Of a DNA stretch of 64,000 nucleotides, positions 25,606 to 34,310 are shown one piece after another. The notes beneath the pieces were generated by a model. That model did not search any database, was not told the DNA's origin, and saw nothing but the letters and a program-made list of their open reading frames with translations. Origin of the DNA: Rivularia sp963920925 (GTDB lineage: Bacteria > Cyanobacteriota > Cyanobacteriia > Cyanobacteriales > Nostocaceae); assembly GCF_963920925.1 (NCBI RefSeq), contig NZ_CAWUDI010000008.1, forward strand, positions 1 through 64,000. The letters are read 5' to 3'. Every line of letters starts with the position of its first letter. The stretch's first letter is position 1. The position numbers and the translations under genes are program-made.

Positions 25606-26339
25606 TGTCAGAAAATTCTAAATATCAAAATCAATTTAACTTTCATGGAAATATCGGTAATCTCAATGCAGGAGATACCACAATCAAAGGCGATCAAATC
25701 GGAATCCAACACAACACACCATCAAAAAAATCTCTTAATGAATCAACCAATGAAACATCTACTCAACCACAAAAAATATTAATATTAGCAGCAACCCCTC
25801 ACAATTTGCGTTTGGATAAAGAAATTCGCTCGATTGAAGAATGTATCCAACGTGCGGTAAGGCGCGATTTATTTAAAGTTGAAATTAAAACTGCTGTTCG
25901 ATCGCAAGATATTCGTAGGGCGATCGCCGAAGAAAAACCCCAAATTGTCCATTTCTGCGGACACGGTTTAGAAGATGGTAGTTTGCTGTTAGAAGATGAT
26001 GGGGGAAATGAAAAACCTGTTTCATCATCGGGATTAGCTGCACTTTTTCAAATGCACGCTGATTATGTCAAATGCGTGGTGTTAAATGCTTGTCATTCTA
26101 TCAAAGCTGCTGAAGCAATTTGTCAATATATTAATTATGCTGTTGGGATGAACCAGCCAATTCAAGATACATCCGCAATTGAGTTTGCTGAAGGTTTTTA
26201 TGATGGATTGGGTTATGATTCAGAAAAACAAGATATGTTTCAAAGAGCTTTTCAAGAAGGTTTAGTGGCTCTTAAATTAGATATTAAATTAGATAATATT
26301 TCTCAAGCTGAGATTCCAGTTATGAAAACAAAATATTAA
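25605..26339 (+). CDS. CHAT-domain (caspase-like) protease with N-terminal Gly/Asn tag
   Basis: 244 residues. Residues 10-37 carry the tag FNFHGNIGNLNAGDTTIKGD then QIGIQHN, matching the tag at the end of the HEAT gene just upstream. After a polar linker the CHAT domain begins at KILILAATPHNLRLDKEIRS. The catalytic dyad of clan CD peptidases is visible: IVHFCGHG (His120) and VVLNACHS (Cys163). GMNQPIQDTSAIEFAEGFYD follows, typical of small CHAT effectors. Such proteins act as proteases switched on by STAND ATPases, leading to cell death or defence. The ATG is formed at the edge of a MITE and has no ribosome binding site before it (CACCCACCTACTT), so expression may be altered. Confidence 0.85.
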   Translation: MSENSKYQNQFNFHGNIGNLNAGDTTIKGDQIGIQHNTPSKKSLNESTNETSTQPQKILILAATPHNLRLDKEIRSIEECIQRAVRRDLFKVEIKTAVRSQDIRRAIAEEKPQIVHFCGHGLEDGSLLLEDDGGNEKPVSSSGLAALFQMHADYVKCVVLNACHSIKAAEAICQYINYAVGMNQPIQDTSAIEFAEGFYDGLGYDSEKQDMFQRAFQEGLVALKLDIKLDNISQAEIPVMKTKY

Positions 26340-26379
26340 AACAAAACAAAATCAAATTGTAAAATAAATTAACAAAACG

Positions 26380-26402
26380 GAGACGTAGCATTGCTACGTC
26401 TC
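26380..26402. terminator. Bidirectional hairpin between convergent genes
   Basis: GAGACGTAGCA-T-TGCTACGTCTC, a perfect inverted repeat between the CHAT gene (stop 26339) and the convergent coiled-coil gene (stop at 26410). It belongs to the GAGACG palindrome family; no long T-run follows on the plus side. Confidence 0.6.
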
Positions 26403-26409
26403 TACACTG

Positions 26410-28182
26410 TCAACTGTTATCACCATCACCTTTATGAGGAAATTTTGGTAATTCTACAGATGCAAGGGATTTTCGTCCTTTAGGTGGACGTTTGGGATAA
26501 ATCAATGGTGAAGGAGAATTATTGTGAGAGTCTGTATCGCTGATTACCTCAAAGGATGCGGCATTCTGGGATAATTCAAAAGCTGGAAAATGCGAAACTT
26601 CTTCCCAATAATCTTCAGTTTCGTCGGTATTACTGTTATTCATGGATGAGGTAAAAGTTATTGTCTGCTCATCTTCGGTGAATGTTGTTTGATGAGTTTC
26701 AATATTCACTACGTCACTATTATTATTAGTTTCACGAGGTTCGATAATAGTTGTCCAAGTAGAAGCTATATCATCATCTTCATGATCTTCCGAGGTTTCT
26801 GCATCTTGCTCTTGGGGAGATTGTGGAGATACAGATTCTGTTTGAGAAGCAAAAAAGGTTTGGATAACGCTGTCTAATTGTTCTTCTAAGTCGGATAAAT
26901 CTGACGGGGGAACTACTTGATCGATAGTTTTTTCCTCGGTTTCTGAATTTGACAGGGGATCTACTTTGATAGTTGTTTCCTCGGTTTCTGAATTTGACGG
27001 AGGAACTATTGGATCGATAGTTGTTGACTCGGTTGCTTGTGAGCGATCGCCGTTTAGATTATTTAGATTATTTACATTATTATTTGTTCGAGTATCGTTT
27101 GTATATTTGTCAAGTTCTATATCGGGATTAGCTGTAAATTCCCAAGTAGAAGAAACTTCGGGAATTGAATTTTGGCTGTTATTAGCTGCCGATGTTGTGA
27201 TTTCTTCCCAAAGGTTATTTTGTATCTTATAGTCTGCTGTGGGAGCCGACCAAGGTTTTATTGATTGCGTACTACTTATACCTTTGGTTCGCTTAACTTT
27301 ATTTAACTGCGAATGATTTGTTAGATCGAGGAAATTGCTGCTGCTATCATCAACGGTATCGTAACTAGGAATTGATGTTTCCAAACTCTTTTCTAAGGCA
27401 GCTTTGAATTGTAAAGTTTGACGCTGCTGGCGCTTGAGTCTAGTGCGTAACTCCCGACAAGCATTTTCCGATTGCGATAAAAGCCTCGTTTGTTCGCTGT
27501 ACTTATGTTGGATTGAAGCACATTCCCGTTCCAACTGAGCCAGACGTTGCTGGTTCAATTCGAGATGCCCTCTATATGACTCAGCTACAGTTTCTTGACG
27601 TTGAGCATTTTGCACGGAATTTTCTAACTGTTCAAACAAAGATTGGATCTGTGCTTGAGCAGCGTTTAATTCCTGAGTCTGCTGCTTCAACATCGATTCT
27701 GCAACATTTGAACGCTTTCTTTGACGCTGTAAAGCTGCTTCTGATTCGCTTAAAGCGGTAGTAAGTTGCTCCGCTTCCTCGTACAGTTGATTGTTAGCGC
27801 TTTGTAATTCTTCATTTAATTCCAGCAGTCGATCAAATTCCGCATTAACTATCCCTTGTTGCTCGACGTTAGGCTCAGCAACCCAATCCGAGTTTGAATG
27901 ACTTTCCAAGTCGGTTTCCTCATCGAATTGAGAATCAATAGTTATTTCGACTTCTGTATGAATATGTTCTGTCACTTGCTCTTGCTCCGAGTAATCCACA
28001 ACTGCGGATGGCAGGGATTCCTCAGTAGCTGGAGCTAGCAACAGTAATTCTCTTGCTTTATGTTCGCCAGCTAAAATCGAATAAAAAGGATTAGTCGTCC
28101 CTTCAGACGAATTTGGCGAATCAACAGAATTTATATTTTTAATATTAGCCCCATCATCCGGGGTTTGGGCTTCATGCATCAC
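26410..28182 (-). CDS. Long coiled-coil protein with acidic Ser/Thr-rich tail
   Basis: 590 residues. An acidic N-terminal part (1-110) leads into an extended coiled coil (about 112-275, for example LLELNEELQSANNQLYEEAE and QRQRKRSNVAESMLKQQTQE). The C-terminal half is low complexity, acidic and rich in Ser, Thr and Asn, with a degenerate repeat PPSNSETEETTI / PLSNSETEEKTI (about 395-430), and ends in a basic KRPPKGRKSLASVELP patch. No catalytic motif, signal peptide or membrane segment is seen. It may be a cytoskeletal or scaffold protein; I do not recognise a named family. HIP1-like sites occur inside the gene, so it does not look foreign. Confidence 0.75.
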   Translation of the reverse strand: MMHEAQTPDDGANIKNINSVDSPNSSEGTTNPFYSILAGEHKARELLLLAPATEESLPSAVVDYSEQEQVTEHIHTEVEITIDSQFDEETDLESHSNSDWVAEPNVEQQGIVNAEFDRLLELNEELQSANNQLYEEAEQLTTALSESEAALQRQRKRSNVAESMLKQQTQELNAAQAQIQSLFEQLENSVQNAQRQETVAESYRGHLELNQQRLAQLERECASIQHKYSEQTRLLSQSENACRELRTRLKRQQRQTLQFKAALEKSLETSIPSYDTVDDSSSNFLDLTNHSQLNKVKRTKGISSTQSIKPWSAPTADYKIQNNLWEEITTSAANNSQNSIPEVSSTWEFTANPDIELDKYTNDTRTNNNVNNLNNLNGDRSQATESTTIDPIVPPSNSETEETTIKVDPLSNSETEEKTIDQVVPPSDLSDLEEQLDSVIQTFFASQTESVSPQSPQEQDAETSEDHEDDDIASTWTTIIEPRETNNNSDVVNIETHQTTFTEDEQTITFTSSMNNSNTDETEDYWEEVSHFPAFELSQNAASFEVISDTDSHNNSPSPLIYPKRPPKGRKSLASVELPKFPHKGDGDNS

Positions 28183-28634
28183 TCTTCACCCACCAGCTTC
28201 AATTTGAAAGCAAACACTACGGTATAATTCTTCATTATTGATGCTGTCTTAACAAAATCTTCTCATTAAGGCAAGACATACTTCCCCCAAGGGTAAGTTT
28301 TTTATTATCGGCTTTGCTGCCAAACACCTGTTACCAGCGCAAAAATCGAATTTGAAGAATAATTACAAATTCAGTAAAGTTGAAAACAATTGTTATCAAA
28401 CAGTGATTTTTAATTAATTCACCGTCCTTCACAATTGCTTCAAATAATTTGGACATTGTATTCTAATGTAGCAAATTACTCCCCCTTGTAAGCAAGTAAA
28501 GGTTGTAACGGGATTAGGGGAGATGGGGGGATGGGGAGATGGGGAGATGGGGGGACAAGGGGACAAGGGGACAAGGGGACAAGGAGAAATTTAAACTCTT
28601 AACTCCTAACTCTTAACTGCTAACTGCTAACTGC
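28183..28634. other. Intergenic region with G-rich STRR
   Basis: 28183-28500 holds no visible gene and would contain the promoter of the coiled-coil gene. From 28514 to 28583 runs a G-rich array (GGGGGATGG, GGGGAGATG, then four to five GGGGACAA units), followed by CTTAACT/CTAACTG heptamers up to the next stop codon. Confidence 0.75.
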
Positions 28635-30131
28635 TTAAGGAAGCCAGCGAGGATAAAAACCGACTAAAGGAAGTTGTTCTGGTTTTAGCTCTGCATTAAG
28701 TTCGCCGTCGTTAATAGGTAGTAGGGGCATTAACCATAAACTGCTTGTGCTAATTTCTTGCCCGTCGTTTGTTTTTAAAGAGCTTTCTCTGAATGAATTG
28801 GTATCTGTTGCTGATACTACTTGATCGAATAATAATCCCAAACCATCGGGGGATAAGCTCATCTGTAAATCTCGTTTGTCAGGAGGTAGTATTAAGATTG
28901 GTTTTTGTTGTCCGGTTTTGAGGTTGATTACCACTAAATATGGCTGCTCTTGATATTCTTCTCCAGGTAATAACTGGGTTAATAAACAGTAAAGAGCAGG
29001 TGAAGCCGGATCGAATTCACACTTTATAATTGAACCTGTAGTTTTGATTAATTGTTTTTGAGTACCACTGTTGGTAACTAAAACTAAATCTCGCGTGTAA
29101 TCGGTATTAAATTTGACTAAAACTGCTTGAGAGCCATCTTTGGAAAAAGCTTGCAGTACACCAAATTGCGGTAGAAAATCTAGGGGTTTGCTAGCATCTG
29201 TTTGTATCGGTAGTATTGCCGTTCCTTTCCCTTGAGCAACTGCTACGGCTTTACTATCAGGAGTTATCAAAAAGTCTCCTGCTGGTTGTTCGTTTTTTAT
29301 CCGTTTGGGTTCGCTTTCTTTAGCATTATCCCCTACTGATAGAAACCATAGCCCAAAATCACTGGGATTATTTTTATGCGCTCTTTGTAAAACTATAGTT
29401 TTTCCATCGGGGGATAAGTCAAATTTGAGAATTTGATATTCTTTACTATCTAAAACCAAATCAACTTTACCTGGTGCTTTTGCCTTTCCTTGTTTTTCTG
29501 TGGAAATACCTGTAGAGACTGTATATAGTTGAGCCGTTAAAGTATCTTGGCTATTTGCAGCATGAGCCGAAAATAAAATTTTATCTCCTTGAGTGAATGG
29601 TTCAAAATCTAATACCACTAAGTCTTTAGGAGTTAATAATCTTTTTTTCTGTTTAGTTAAATTATAGAGAACCAGTCTTCCTCTTTCTTTGTTCTCAGCG
29701 CCTAAGTAAAGAATAACTCTGTCGCGAGAGACAAAATTAGCTGTAAAAGGTTGGATAACTTTCTTTGTTCTTTTAGCAACAGCAAATTTATCTTTAGCAC
29801 CTTCTAAGTTTACTTTATATTCTTCTCCATAAGGGGCTGGTGTTAAAAGTGTATAAGCCATTCTTCGTCCTGCCCAACTTATTTTCCCAGCCAAAGGTGG
29901 TTCAATTCGTAAATTATTTTCTACACTTTCAATATCCATTGGACGGCTAAAAGTAAGATTAAAAGATATATCGTCCGCTCCAATTTTTTCATTTTCCCAG
30001 CTAAAGTTACGAACACTTGGTTTAACCGCATCACCTTGCAATATTATCAATCCAATCAATACGGTTAAAATTACTATCAGGATTAAGGAAACTCTATCTA
30101 ATGGTTGAACAAATTTCTTGTTGGTTGTCAT
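28635..30131 (-). CDS. Membrane-anchored Ig-like/beta-propeller protein
   Basis: 498 residues. One N-terminal membrane helix (about 14-32, ILIVILTVLIGLIIL) anchors a periplasmic or lumenal part. Residues about 40-125 resemble the SbsA Ig-like (Big_5) domain (NLTFSRPMDIESVENNLRIE). The remainder contains repeated WD40/TolB-like propeller blades (LILTP.., FDLSPDGKTIVLQRA, FLITPDSKAVAVAQGKG, MSLSPDGLGLLFDQ). Such proteins bind partners or cell-wall material; no enzymatic site is visible. It seems to be a single gene, with G-rich repeats downstream. Confidence 0.75.
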   Translation of the reverse strand: MTTNKKFVQPLDRVSLILIVILTVLIGLIILQGDAVKPSVRNFSWENEKIGADDISFNLTFSRPMDIESVENNLRIEPPLAGKISWAGRRMAYTLLTPAPYGEEYKVNLEGAKDKFAVAKRTKKVIQPFTANFVSRDRVILYLGAENKERGRLVLYNLTKQKKRLLTPKDLVVLDFEPFTQGDKILFSAHAANSQDTLTAQLYTVSTGISTEKQGKAKAPGKVDLVLDSKEYQILKFDLSPDGKTIVLQRAHKNNPSDFGLWFLSVGDNAKESEPKRIKNEQPAGDFLITPDSKAVAVAQGKGTAILPIQTDASKPLDFLPQFGVLQAFSKDGSQAVLVKFNTDYTRDLVLVTNSGTQKQLIKTTGSIIKCEFDPASPALYCLLTQLLPGEEYQEQPYLVVINLKTGQQKPILILPPDKRDLQMSLSPDGLGLLFDQVVSATDTNSFRESSLKTNDGQEISTSSLWLMPLLPINDGELNAELKPEQLPLVGFYPRWLP

Positions 30132-30416
30132 TCTATTTTGGATTTTATATTTTTAATTTTGGATTGATGGTTAATATTTGTTGAACACTATCTGAATAAT
30201 TCGGCTCTATATAAACACTAAAATATAGCAGAATATAAGCCTCTATTACCTACTCCCAAATTTATGCTCTCTTATACATGGGGCTTACGCAAGCCCCCTT
30301 AAAAAGGGGGGTTGGGGGGATCTAAAATGTCTGGAACACTATACTTTTCGTTATCGCTGCGTAAGTCATAATAGATTTAAAACATCTTCTACTAACAACT
30401 AACAACTAACAACTAT
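30132..30416. other. Intergenic region with G-rich/C-rich hairpin
   Basis: At about 30281-30369 lies a hairpin repeat (GGGGCTTACGCAAGCCCCC, then AAAAAGGGGGGTTGGGGGG ATCTAA). A related core, CCCCCCTTTCCAAGGGGGGTT, is at 45045-45075. No gene is seen. Confidence 0.6.
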
Positions 30417-31190
30417 CTAATAACTATAAGGATTTTTAGGTTGAGAAACTTTTTTGATAGAATTCGAGATAATTGTTAATTGGCGTTTTCCTGAAAGAGT
30501 TTCTGTTGCCATTTCTCCTTCTACTTCAAACCAACTATCTTGTTTAAATTCGTCTCTTGTTTGACCTTGTTTTAATTTTACGGGTAAGCCTACTGGGTAA
30601 GCATCTGCGGCACAACAAGTAAGTACAAATCGTGCTAAAAATAAATATTCATTCCCTAAATCTGGCGGGTGAATCACAAATCCTTTCACCTTTACTTTTT
30701 GTCCGGTATATGCATCTGGTTCTGGATAAACGCCCAGGGTGCGCGTCCAATCTACCAAAGTACGTTCTTCGGGACGAGTGGAAGTACGGAATGACTGAGG
30801 TTGGAGACGAGAATTTGCTTGCCCGAATTCAGCTACCCCTCTTTGTATTGCTTTATCGCTGGCAAAAACTCGGGGTGCTACTGTAAAGCCTATAATTGCG
30901 ACTACGATTAGTAAAAAACTACCGAAACGAGGGGGTATTAAGTTCATATGTTGAACGTCTTGAACAGGTTCGCGCTGTCGCAAAAGCTGAATTCCTTTAG
31001 CAATACCAATAACTATTAATAGGATGCCAGCTACAACAACTAATACAAAGTAATTAGGGTGAATAAGTAAATATAGCTCTTGTGACAGCCAATATTTTAA
31101 TAACAAAAATCCCCATGCTGCGATCGCGAGGACATCTAACCAAGGAAGTAAATTCTTTAAAGTTTTTGATGGGCGTTTTCTGTAACTCAT
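30417..31190 (-). CDS. YcgQ-type membrane protein (TIGR03943/DUF1980 family)
   Basis: 257 residues: two N-terminal membrane pairs (about 13-32, 42-63 and 84-110) and a C-terminal soluble domain with VKGFVIHPPDLGNEYLFLAR, FVLTCCAADAYPVGLPVKL and SWFEVEGEM. The VLTCCAAD motif is the mark of the family. It is encoded next to a YcgR/YraQ-type permease, here 98 bases upstream on the same strand, as in other bacteria, which implies a joint membrane complex, probably for transport of a metal or small solute. The substrate is not known. Confidence 0.85.
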   Translation of the reverse strand: MSYRKRPSKTLKNLLPWLDVLAIAAWGFLLLKYWLSQELYLLIHPNYFVLVVVAGILLIVIGIAKGIQLLRQREPVQDVQHMNLIPPRFGSFLLIVVAIIGFTVAPRVFASDKAIQRGVAEFGQANSRLQPQSFRTSTRPEERTLVDWTRTLGVYPEPDAYTGQKVKVKGFVIHPPDLGNEYLFLARFVLTCCAADAYPVGLPVKLKQGQTRDEFKQDSWFEVEGEMATETLSGKRQLTIISNSIKKVSQPKNPYSY

Positions 31191-31288
31191 TGCCTATTAA
31201 TTATTGGTGTGAGGAAGCGAACACAGTAAAATCGGTAGAAAGCGAAAATTACTCTGGAATTACAAATGATATATTAATATTTCACTTT

Positions 31289-32347
31289 TTATATAAAATG
31301 CAAATTGACTATCAGGCAAAACAAAAACGTTAATTGTGCTGCTAATACGAAGAGATAAATAACTGCTTTAGGTTTGAATATTGATAGCATCAAGCCAATG
31401 CCTTTTAGGTCAATCATTGGACCGAAAACTAAAAAGGCTAATAGAGAACCGCTGGTAAAGCTCGAAGCAAAAGACAAAGCAAAGAAAGAATCTACAGTAG
31501 AACAAATAGATACAACTGCCGCCAGTACCAGCATTGTGAGTATAGAAACAATTGGACCTACACCCAAACTGAGAATTAATTCGCGGGGTGCTAAAACTTG
31601 AATTGCTGCGGCGATCGCACTTCCTAAAACAAGTACTGCTCCTAATTCCCGTAATTCTTGTATGGAATTTTCTATGACAAGTCGCATTTTGTCCCAGAAG
31701 GGTTTACTCGGACTATAAGCTGGAAGAGTGGCTTCCACTGCCGCAGTTTCCATCCGCACGGCTTGTCCCCCTAGTTTCCCACCTAATAAATAAGTACCGG
31801 GCTTTAAGATGCTGGGTACTTCTGCTTCTTTTTCTAAGTCAGAACCTTCGAGAAGTCCTTTTGACTGTGCTTTTTGCGGTTGATTAAATTTTAAATAGCG
31901 AGCAAGTGTTGGCTGAAGTATAGGACTTAAGTCTTTTTGAAAGCTGAAGACGTAGCCGATAATTGTGGCTATCAATAAAGAAAATACTACTCTTAATACT
32001 ACTATTTCCGGCTGATCTCGGAATGCAACCCATGTTGCCCAAATTACGATTGGGTTAATTGTTGGAGCCGCAAGTAAAAAACCAATTGCAAAAGGTGTAG
32101 GGGCACCCTGGGTTATTAATCGCCGCGCTACCGGAACGTTACCGCACTCGCACACGGGGAACAAGAAACCCAAGAGACTTCCACAAACGGCTGCAAGCAT
32201 TGGATTCTTCGGTACTTTTTCTACCAGCGCCCGCTCATCAACAAAAAACAGCAGCATACTGGAGAACAAAACTCCGATCAACAGAAAAGGAATCGCTTCC
32301 ACTAACAAACTAAGGAATATAGTATAACCATTGCTGAGTTGATTCAT
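31289..32347 (-). CDS. YcgR/YraQ-type permease (DUF318 family)
   Basis: 352 residues with about eight membrane helices. Family features: PFLLIGVLFSSMLLFFVDER, the Cys-containing FPVCECGNVPVARRLITQGA, PFAIGFLLAAPTINPIV and, in the C-terminal half, VVSICSTVDSFFALSFASSF and FLVFGPMIDLKG. The conserved Cys-Glu-Cys in the second segment suggests metal or thiol binding. It is the first gene of a two-gene unit with the YcgQ-type protein. No recognisable Zur or Fur box was found by eye in the long upstream region. Confidence 0.88.
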   Translation of the reverse strand: MNQLSNGYTIFLSLLVEAIPFLLIGVLFSSMLLFFVDERALVEKVPKNPMLAAVCGSLLGFLFPVCECGNVPVARRLITQGAPTPFAIGFLLAAPTINPIVIWATWVAFRDQPEIVVLRVVFSLLIATIIGYVFSFQKDLSPILQPTLARYLKFNQPQKAQSKGLLEGSDLEKEAEVPSILKPGTYLLGGKLGGQAVRMETAAVEATLPAYSPSKPFWDKMRLVIENSIQELRELGAVLVLGSAIAAAIQVLAPRELILSLGVGPIVSILTMLVLAAVVSICSTVDSFFALSFASSFTSGSLLAFLVFGPMIDLKGIGLMLSIFKPKAVIYLFVLAAQLTFLFCLIVNLHFI

Positions 32348-33468
32348 AAGTATCGTTTATTTAGACCTTTTTCAAGTCAGTATTGATATTATCGGTAATA
32401 GATCCATTATTTTAACGAAATCAGGAATATACGCACGTAGGTAAAGTAAACTATACATCATTTCGATATTTTTACCGCCGGTTTATACAATTTTCAAGAA
32501 AATTAGTGTTGCAATGAGCAGAAAAATAAACGATTACTTCTGATTTATAAGCCTCGAATAGCCCAGAATATCGCTAAGTTTTGTTTCATCTTTCTTCTGA
32601 AGATATTAAATCAGTTCTGGGAAAACAGAGAATCAATTACTGAGAACCAATAAAAAAGTTTACAGTCTCAGCTTTTCACTTATAGACTTTATTTTTCACA
32701 CAATGTATTTTGATTTTATTTATACCTCAATAATAAAGAATATGACTTGGTTTTATTGTTAGAGCGTAATCTACATACAACTGCTTCCAATTTAATAGTT
32801 TAAATTCTTCTCATCGCTATTGCGATCAATCTTTTTCTATACTTACAGTAATTTAACTATATATGATGTCATCTTCAACGCATTTTCATAAAAAGCAAAT
32901 CCATTATCTAAACTGATGGTATTCATTTTTAGTTCTGGTTGCTGTAACATTTCCTCTGACAAAAGTTTTATCTAACCTGAAATGAAATTATCTGCCGGAG
33001 GAAGTCTGAGTACTATTTTCTGTTGCAAGCAGTTCCTGGAACCAAAAATACTGCTGTCTTCTTGTAATTATTGTTATACCTTGCGATAGAGTTTCACAAC
33101 ATCACATAAATGAGTAGGGTCAAATTTGGCAGTAAAAAGCGAAAAAATCCGGTTTTGGCGGATATTTTGGATTTTTGCTTCTGGCTCAGGCTTATGCTCT
33201 CTTTTCTGAATACTGATATCAAGTGTTTTTATTATTTAATAAATGCAAAAAGCCAATCTACTACCTAAGAATTCAATCGTTAGGATGAAGACATTTAGTT
33301 CAATTTAAGCGATGATATAAACAGTTGATTAAACAACAAGTTTAGCAACTCTTAATGATTAAGATAAATTTGAAATTGCGTCGAAGAGACAATATTTAAA
33401 ATTTTATCTTTAATAAATAAATCAACAAGAGTTGCCTAGTGGTGGAGGAATTTAAAGGAATTTAAGGT
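32348..33468. other. Long gene-free region (1.1 kb)
   Basis: No open frame of meaningful length on either strand, no tandem repeat and no MITE of the types found elsewhere in the window. It is strongly AT-rich and lies between divergently transcribed genes. Short features: a GTTCCTGGAACC palindrome near 33035 and AATCCGGTTTTGGCGGATATTTT near 33150. It may hold long leaders, an uncatalogued small RNA or a fully decayed gene; I see nothing decisive. Confidence 0.55.
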
Positions 33469-33918
33469 ATGAAAACTCAAATTATCGCAGCAGCAGCAGC
33501 ATTAACTACTATGTTTTTAGGCGCTCCTGCTCAAGCCGAAAATCCAGTATCTAGCCAGGTATTGAAATTAAATCAAACAAGAGAATGTTATGGTTGTAAT
33601 TTAAGAGGTGCTAATTTAAGAGGCGCTCATTTAATTGGTGTTGACTTAAGAAACGCCGATTTAACAGGTGCTAACCTTGAAGAAGCTAATTTAGAAGGTG
33701 CCGATTTAACAGGTGCTGATTTAGAAGGTGCTAATTTAGAAGGTGCTTTTATTAATAGCACGACTTTAAATAAAGCCGATTTGACAAATGCTAACTTGAG
33801 TGATTCTCAGCTATACAGCGCTCAATTAGAAGATGCAACATTGGTTGGTGCGAATTTGGAAGGCGCGGATATCTTTAATACTTCAGTGGGCGTTGGTGGT
33901 GAATACCTCGAAGAATAA
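33469..33918 (+). CDS. Secreted pentapeptide-repeat protein
   Basis: 149 residues with a Sec-type signal peptide (MKTQIIAAAAALTTMFLGAP, cleavage after AQA near 23) and a right-handed quadrilateral helix of about 17 pentapeptides (A[DN]LxG units: NLRGANLRGAHLIGVDLRNA and following). CYGC just before the repeats could form a disulfide. AAGGAATTTAAGG precedes the ATG. The protein should be periplasmic or lumenal. No function is known for this group. A hairpin of the GAGACG family lies 43 bases after the stop. Confidence 0.88.
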   Translation: MKTQIIAAAAALTTMFLGAPAQAENPVSSQVLKLNQTRECYGCNLRGANLRGAHLIGVDLRNADLTGANLEEANLEGADLTGADLEGANLEGAFINSTTLNKADLTNANLSDSQLYSAQLEDATLVGANLEGADIFNTSVGVGGEYLEE

Positions 33919-33960
33919 GATTTTTAACTATTACGAATAATTTACAAATAAATTTTATGT

Positions 33961-33984
33961 AGAGACGCACAACTTTGCGTCTCT
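33961..33984 (+). terminator. Hairpin after the secreted pentapeptide gene
   Basis: AGAGACGCA - six bases - TGCGTCTCT, followed by an AT-rich stretch (ATATCTTTATG). It is a member of the GAGACG palindrome family. Confidence 0.6.
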
Positions 33985-34014
33985 ATATCTTTATGTTTTG
34001 TTGATAAGTAGATC

Positions 34015-34133
34015 GGCGTTAATAAATATAGCTGTGATTTGTCATTGCGACGAGGCATTCGGTTGCAATCTCAACCGTTTCGTAATTTTTACTTTTCGTT
34101 ACATAGTTGGTTTTATTTCTGCCGACTTACTTA
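34015..34133. repeat. TA-flanked MITE, copy 4
   Basis: Ends TAAGTAGATCGGCGTTAATA and TATTTCTGCCGACTTACTTA are inverted repeats with terminal TA. The interior shares GTCATTGCGACGAGGCATTC and TTACATAGT with the other copies. A G/C-rich hairpin repeat (CCCCTCTCCTTAACAAGGAG) follows at 34209-34258. Confidence 0.82.
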
Positions 34134-34310
34134 TCACAAAAAGTTTTGGTTTGAGGAATTTGAGTCTCAAAAGTTTATTTAGATGCAATACACACTCGAA
34201 ACCTCACCCCCTTCCCCTCTCCTTAACAAGGAGAGGGGTGTCCGTTAAGACGGGGTGAGATTTGGTGATTTGGTTGGGACGATATTCTATCTATATGAAA
34301 ACCACTATAT

